7,187 nt of DNA from positions 4,898 through 12,084 of the forward strand of contig DATC01000130.1 in assembly GCA_002504495.1 (NCBI GenBank), read 5' to 3'. Origin of the DNA: Methanomassiliicoccaceae archaeon UBA537. Lineage in GTDB: Archaea; Thermoplasmatota; Thermoplasmata; Methanomassiliicoccales; Methanomethylophilaceae. The notes under the pieces were generated by a model. That model was not told the origin of the DNA. It saw nothing but the letters and a program-made list of their open reading frames with translations, and searched no databases. The first letter of the stretch is position 1. Every line of letters starts with the position of its first letter. Position numbers and translations under genes: made by a program. Shown piece by piece: positions 6,184 through 7,187 of this stretch.

Positions 6184-6206
6184 GCCGTGTTAGCACGTAG
6201 CACGGC
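6184..6206. promoter_or_regulatory. Palindrome/hairpin over the expected aroA' transcription start
   Basis: GCCGTG (6184-6189) and CACGGC (6201-6206) are perfect inverted repeats. Inner bases extend the pairing to nine base pairs, including one G-T, around the loop GCACG (6193-6197). The same stretch holds TAGCACG twice in tandem (6191-6197 and 6198-6204). It lies between the TATA-like box and the ATG, where a bound repressor would block transcription. If transcription begins further upstream than predicted, it would instead be a leader hairpin. No known regulator site is recognised. Confidence 0.45.
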
Positions 6207-6213
6207 GATAGAA

Positions 6214-7008
6214 ATGTTCGGCAAGAGCATCAGGATCGAGAGGATAATCGACAGGAACAGCGGCAACGCGGTCATCGTTCCCATGGATCACGGAATCAGC
6301 GCAGGGCCTATTCCAGGACTGATCGACATGAAGCAGACGGTCAGCGATGTCGTCCAGGGCGGCGCCACTGCGGTTCTGATGCATAAGGGAATGGTCCCTC
6401 AGGGACACAGGTCCTCCGGACATGATGTAGGGCTCATCCTCCATCTGTCCGCTTCGACCGACATAGGCGTGAATTCGAACTCGAAGGTCCTCGTCGCAAC
6501 GGTCGAGGAGGCGTTGAAGCTCGGTGCCGACGCGGTGTCCATGCATATCAACATCGGGGCCGAGACCGAGCCCCAGATGCTGCAGGACCTCGGCATGGTG
6601 TCCAGGCAGTGCAACGAATGGGGGATGCCGCTGATAGTCATGGCGTACCCTCGCGGTCCGAAGATCAAGGACTCCTTCGATCCGCAGGCCGTGGCCCACG
6701 CCGCAAGAGTGGCTATGGAGCTGGGAGCCGATGTCGTCAAGTGCAGCTACACCGGGGATATCGACTCATTCCGCGAGGTCGTCAAGGGAACGATGGTGCC
6801 CGTCGTCATCGCCGGAGGGCCGAAGATGAACTCCGACATGGACGTTCTCAACATGGTCCACGATTCCCTGGAGGCGGGAGGTCATGGCGTCTCCATCGGC
6901 AGGAACATCTTCCAGCACAAGGATGTCAAGGGCATAATGTCGGCCGTATCGGACATCGTGCTCCATGGGGCGTCCGTCGAAGAGGCCGCCAAGCATCTGA
7001 AGCACTGA
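6214..7008 (+). CDS. aroA': 2-amino-3,7-dideoxy-D-threo-hept-6-ulosonate (ADTH) synthase, class I aldolase family
   Basis: In archaea lacking the usual DAHP synthase, this enzyme condenses aspartate semialdehyde with a deoxyketohexose phosphate to make ADTH, the first step of the alternative route to 3-dehydroquinate and the aromatic amino acids. The 264-residue product closely resembles the recalled Methanocaldococcus MJ0400 sequence throughout. The catalytic residues match with a constant offset: D25 in VPMDHG, Y145 in MAYPRG and the Schiff-base K176 in VVKCSYTGDIDSF, corresponding to D33, Y153 and K184. GGPKMN and GRNIFQH near the end bind the substrate phosphate in this fold. The start is ATG 6214, because the GTG at 6187 lies upstream of the expected transcript start. 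The partner gene aroB' is not in the window. The alternative is a class I fructose-bisphosphate aldolase of the same family, which some archaea carry as a paralogue. Confidence 0.88.
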   Translation: MFGKSIRIERIIDRNSGNAVIVPMDHGISAGPIPGLIDMKQTVSDVVQGGATAVLMHKGMVPQGHRSSGHDVGLILHLSASTDIGVNSNSKVLVATVEEALKLGADAVSMHINIGAETEPQMLQDLGMVSRQCNEWGMPLIVMAYPRGPKIKDSFDPQAVAHAARVAMELGADVVKCSYTGDIDSFREVVKGTMVPVVIAGGPKMNSDMDVLNMVHDSLEAGGHGVSIGRNIFQHKDVKGIMSAVSDIVLHGASVEEAAKHLKH

Positions 7009-7017
7009 TCCGGGAAG

Positions 7018-7031
7018 ATCCGAAAACGGAT
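7018..7031. terminator. Small hairpin between convergent aroA' and tRNA-Thr
   Basis: ATCCG-AAAA-CGGAT is a perfect 5-4-5 inverted repeat in the 27-bp gap between the two genes. Read on the minus strand it places four T in the loop just after the tRNA 3' end, so it may help end the tRNA transcript; on the plus strand it could end aroA'. GATCCG also occurs twice, 10 nt apart (7007-7012 and 7017-7022). The evidence is only structural. Confidence 0.35.
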
Positions 7032-7035
7032 GTGG

Positions 7036-7110
7036 TGGAGCCGCTGGAGGGATTTGAACCCCCGGCCTGCTGATTACAAGTCAGCCGCTATACCCCTAAG
7101 CCACAGCGGC
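7036..7110 (-). tRNA. tRNA-Thr (anticodon UGU), CCA encoded
   Basis: On the minus strand the acceptor arms GCCGCTG and CAGCGGC pair fully. The anticodon stem GCTGA/TCAGC encloses the loop CTTGTAA, giving anticodon TGT, which reads the threonine codon ACA and probably ACG. The T arm is GGGGG-TTCAAAT-CCCTC, with the GTTCAAAT consensus. The discriminator base is T, as expected for archaeal tRNA-Thr, and CCA follows in the DNA at 7038-7036. The mature body without CCA is 72 nt (7039-7110). No intron is present. It is convergent with aroA' and has its own promoter. Confidence 0.97.
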
Positions 7111-7135
7111 ACCATCACTCCGTATCAGGCACTCG

Positions 7136-7143
7136 TTTATATC
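7136..7143 (-). promoter_or_regulatory. TATA box of tRNA-Thr
   Basis: On the minus strand this reads GATATAAA, centred about 29 nt upstream of the first base of the tRNA. That is the usual archaeal box A spacing, allowing a transcript start a few bases before the mature 5' end. Confidence 0.65.
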
Positions 7144-7187
7144 GGTTTGCGCGGGCCAACGCATATCCGTGACTTCGACACACGAAC

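Noticed and set aside
6191..6204. Two tandem TAGCACG copies as a possible CRISPR or satellite repeat
   Set aside because: Only two 7-nt copies without spacers, lying inside a palindrome at a promoter; a regulatory role is more likely.
5304..6284. Antisense open frame of 326 codons over the ACT gene
   Set aside because: Its sequence has no family resemblance, and the plus-strand gene has a clear promoter and ACT domain.

Overview
The window looks like the chromosome of an archaeon. It has TATA-type promoter elements about 26 nt ahead of start codons, at least one leaderless start, short T-rich terminators, an archaeal-type aldolase of the alternative shikimate entry route, and an amino-acid regulator with an ACT domain typical of Euryarchaeota and relatives. 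The GC-rich coding sequence and protein style suggest a Thermoplasmatota methanogen of the Methanomassiliicoccales type. That placement is inference from recall; no lineage marker such as a pyrrolysine or methyltransferase gene is present.

Layout. Positions 1-510 (minus) carry the first 170 codons of argG, argininosuccinate synthase, running off the left edge. About 500 bp without a recognisable gene (511-1011) separates it from a divergent plus-strand arginine operon: argC (1012-2028), argJ (2034-3260), argB (3266-4063) and argD (4068-5246). These four genes are separated by only 4-5 nt and read as one transcription unit ending at a T-rich stretch near 5281. A leaderless gene (5334-6029) follows, encoding an ACT-domain regulator with a DNA-binding-like N-terminus. 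Next comes a 184-bp spacer with a T-run and a hairpin/palindrome, then aroA' (6214-7008), a 2-amino-3,7-dideoxy-D-threo-hept-6-ulosonate (ADTH) synthase of the class I aldolase family. A convergent tRNA-Thr(UGU) gene with an encoded CCA closes the window (7036-7110, minus), with its own TATA box.

How the genes work together. ArgJ transfers the acetyl group from N-acetylornithine to glutamate, so the pathway recycles acetyl. ArgB phosphorylates N-acetylglutamate, ArgC reduces the phosphate to the semialdehyde, ArgD transaminates it to N-acetylornithine, and ArgJ releases ornithine. ArgG acts later, joining citrulline and aspartate. ArgF, ArgH and carbamoyl-phosphate synthase are not in the window. 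AroA' starts aromatic amino-acid synthesis from aspartate semialdehyde. The ACT protein lies between the two pathways and may sense an amino acid, but its ligand and targets cannot be read from sequence.

Most of the region is ordinary core metabolism. The points worth a second look are the long divergent argG/argC spacer with two palindromes, the palindrome over the expected start of aroA' transcription, the kinase-less aspartokinase-like ACT protein, a small insertion before the ArgJ nucleophile, and an ArgB without the N-terminal helix used for arginine feedback.
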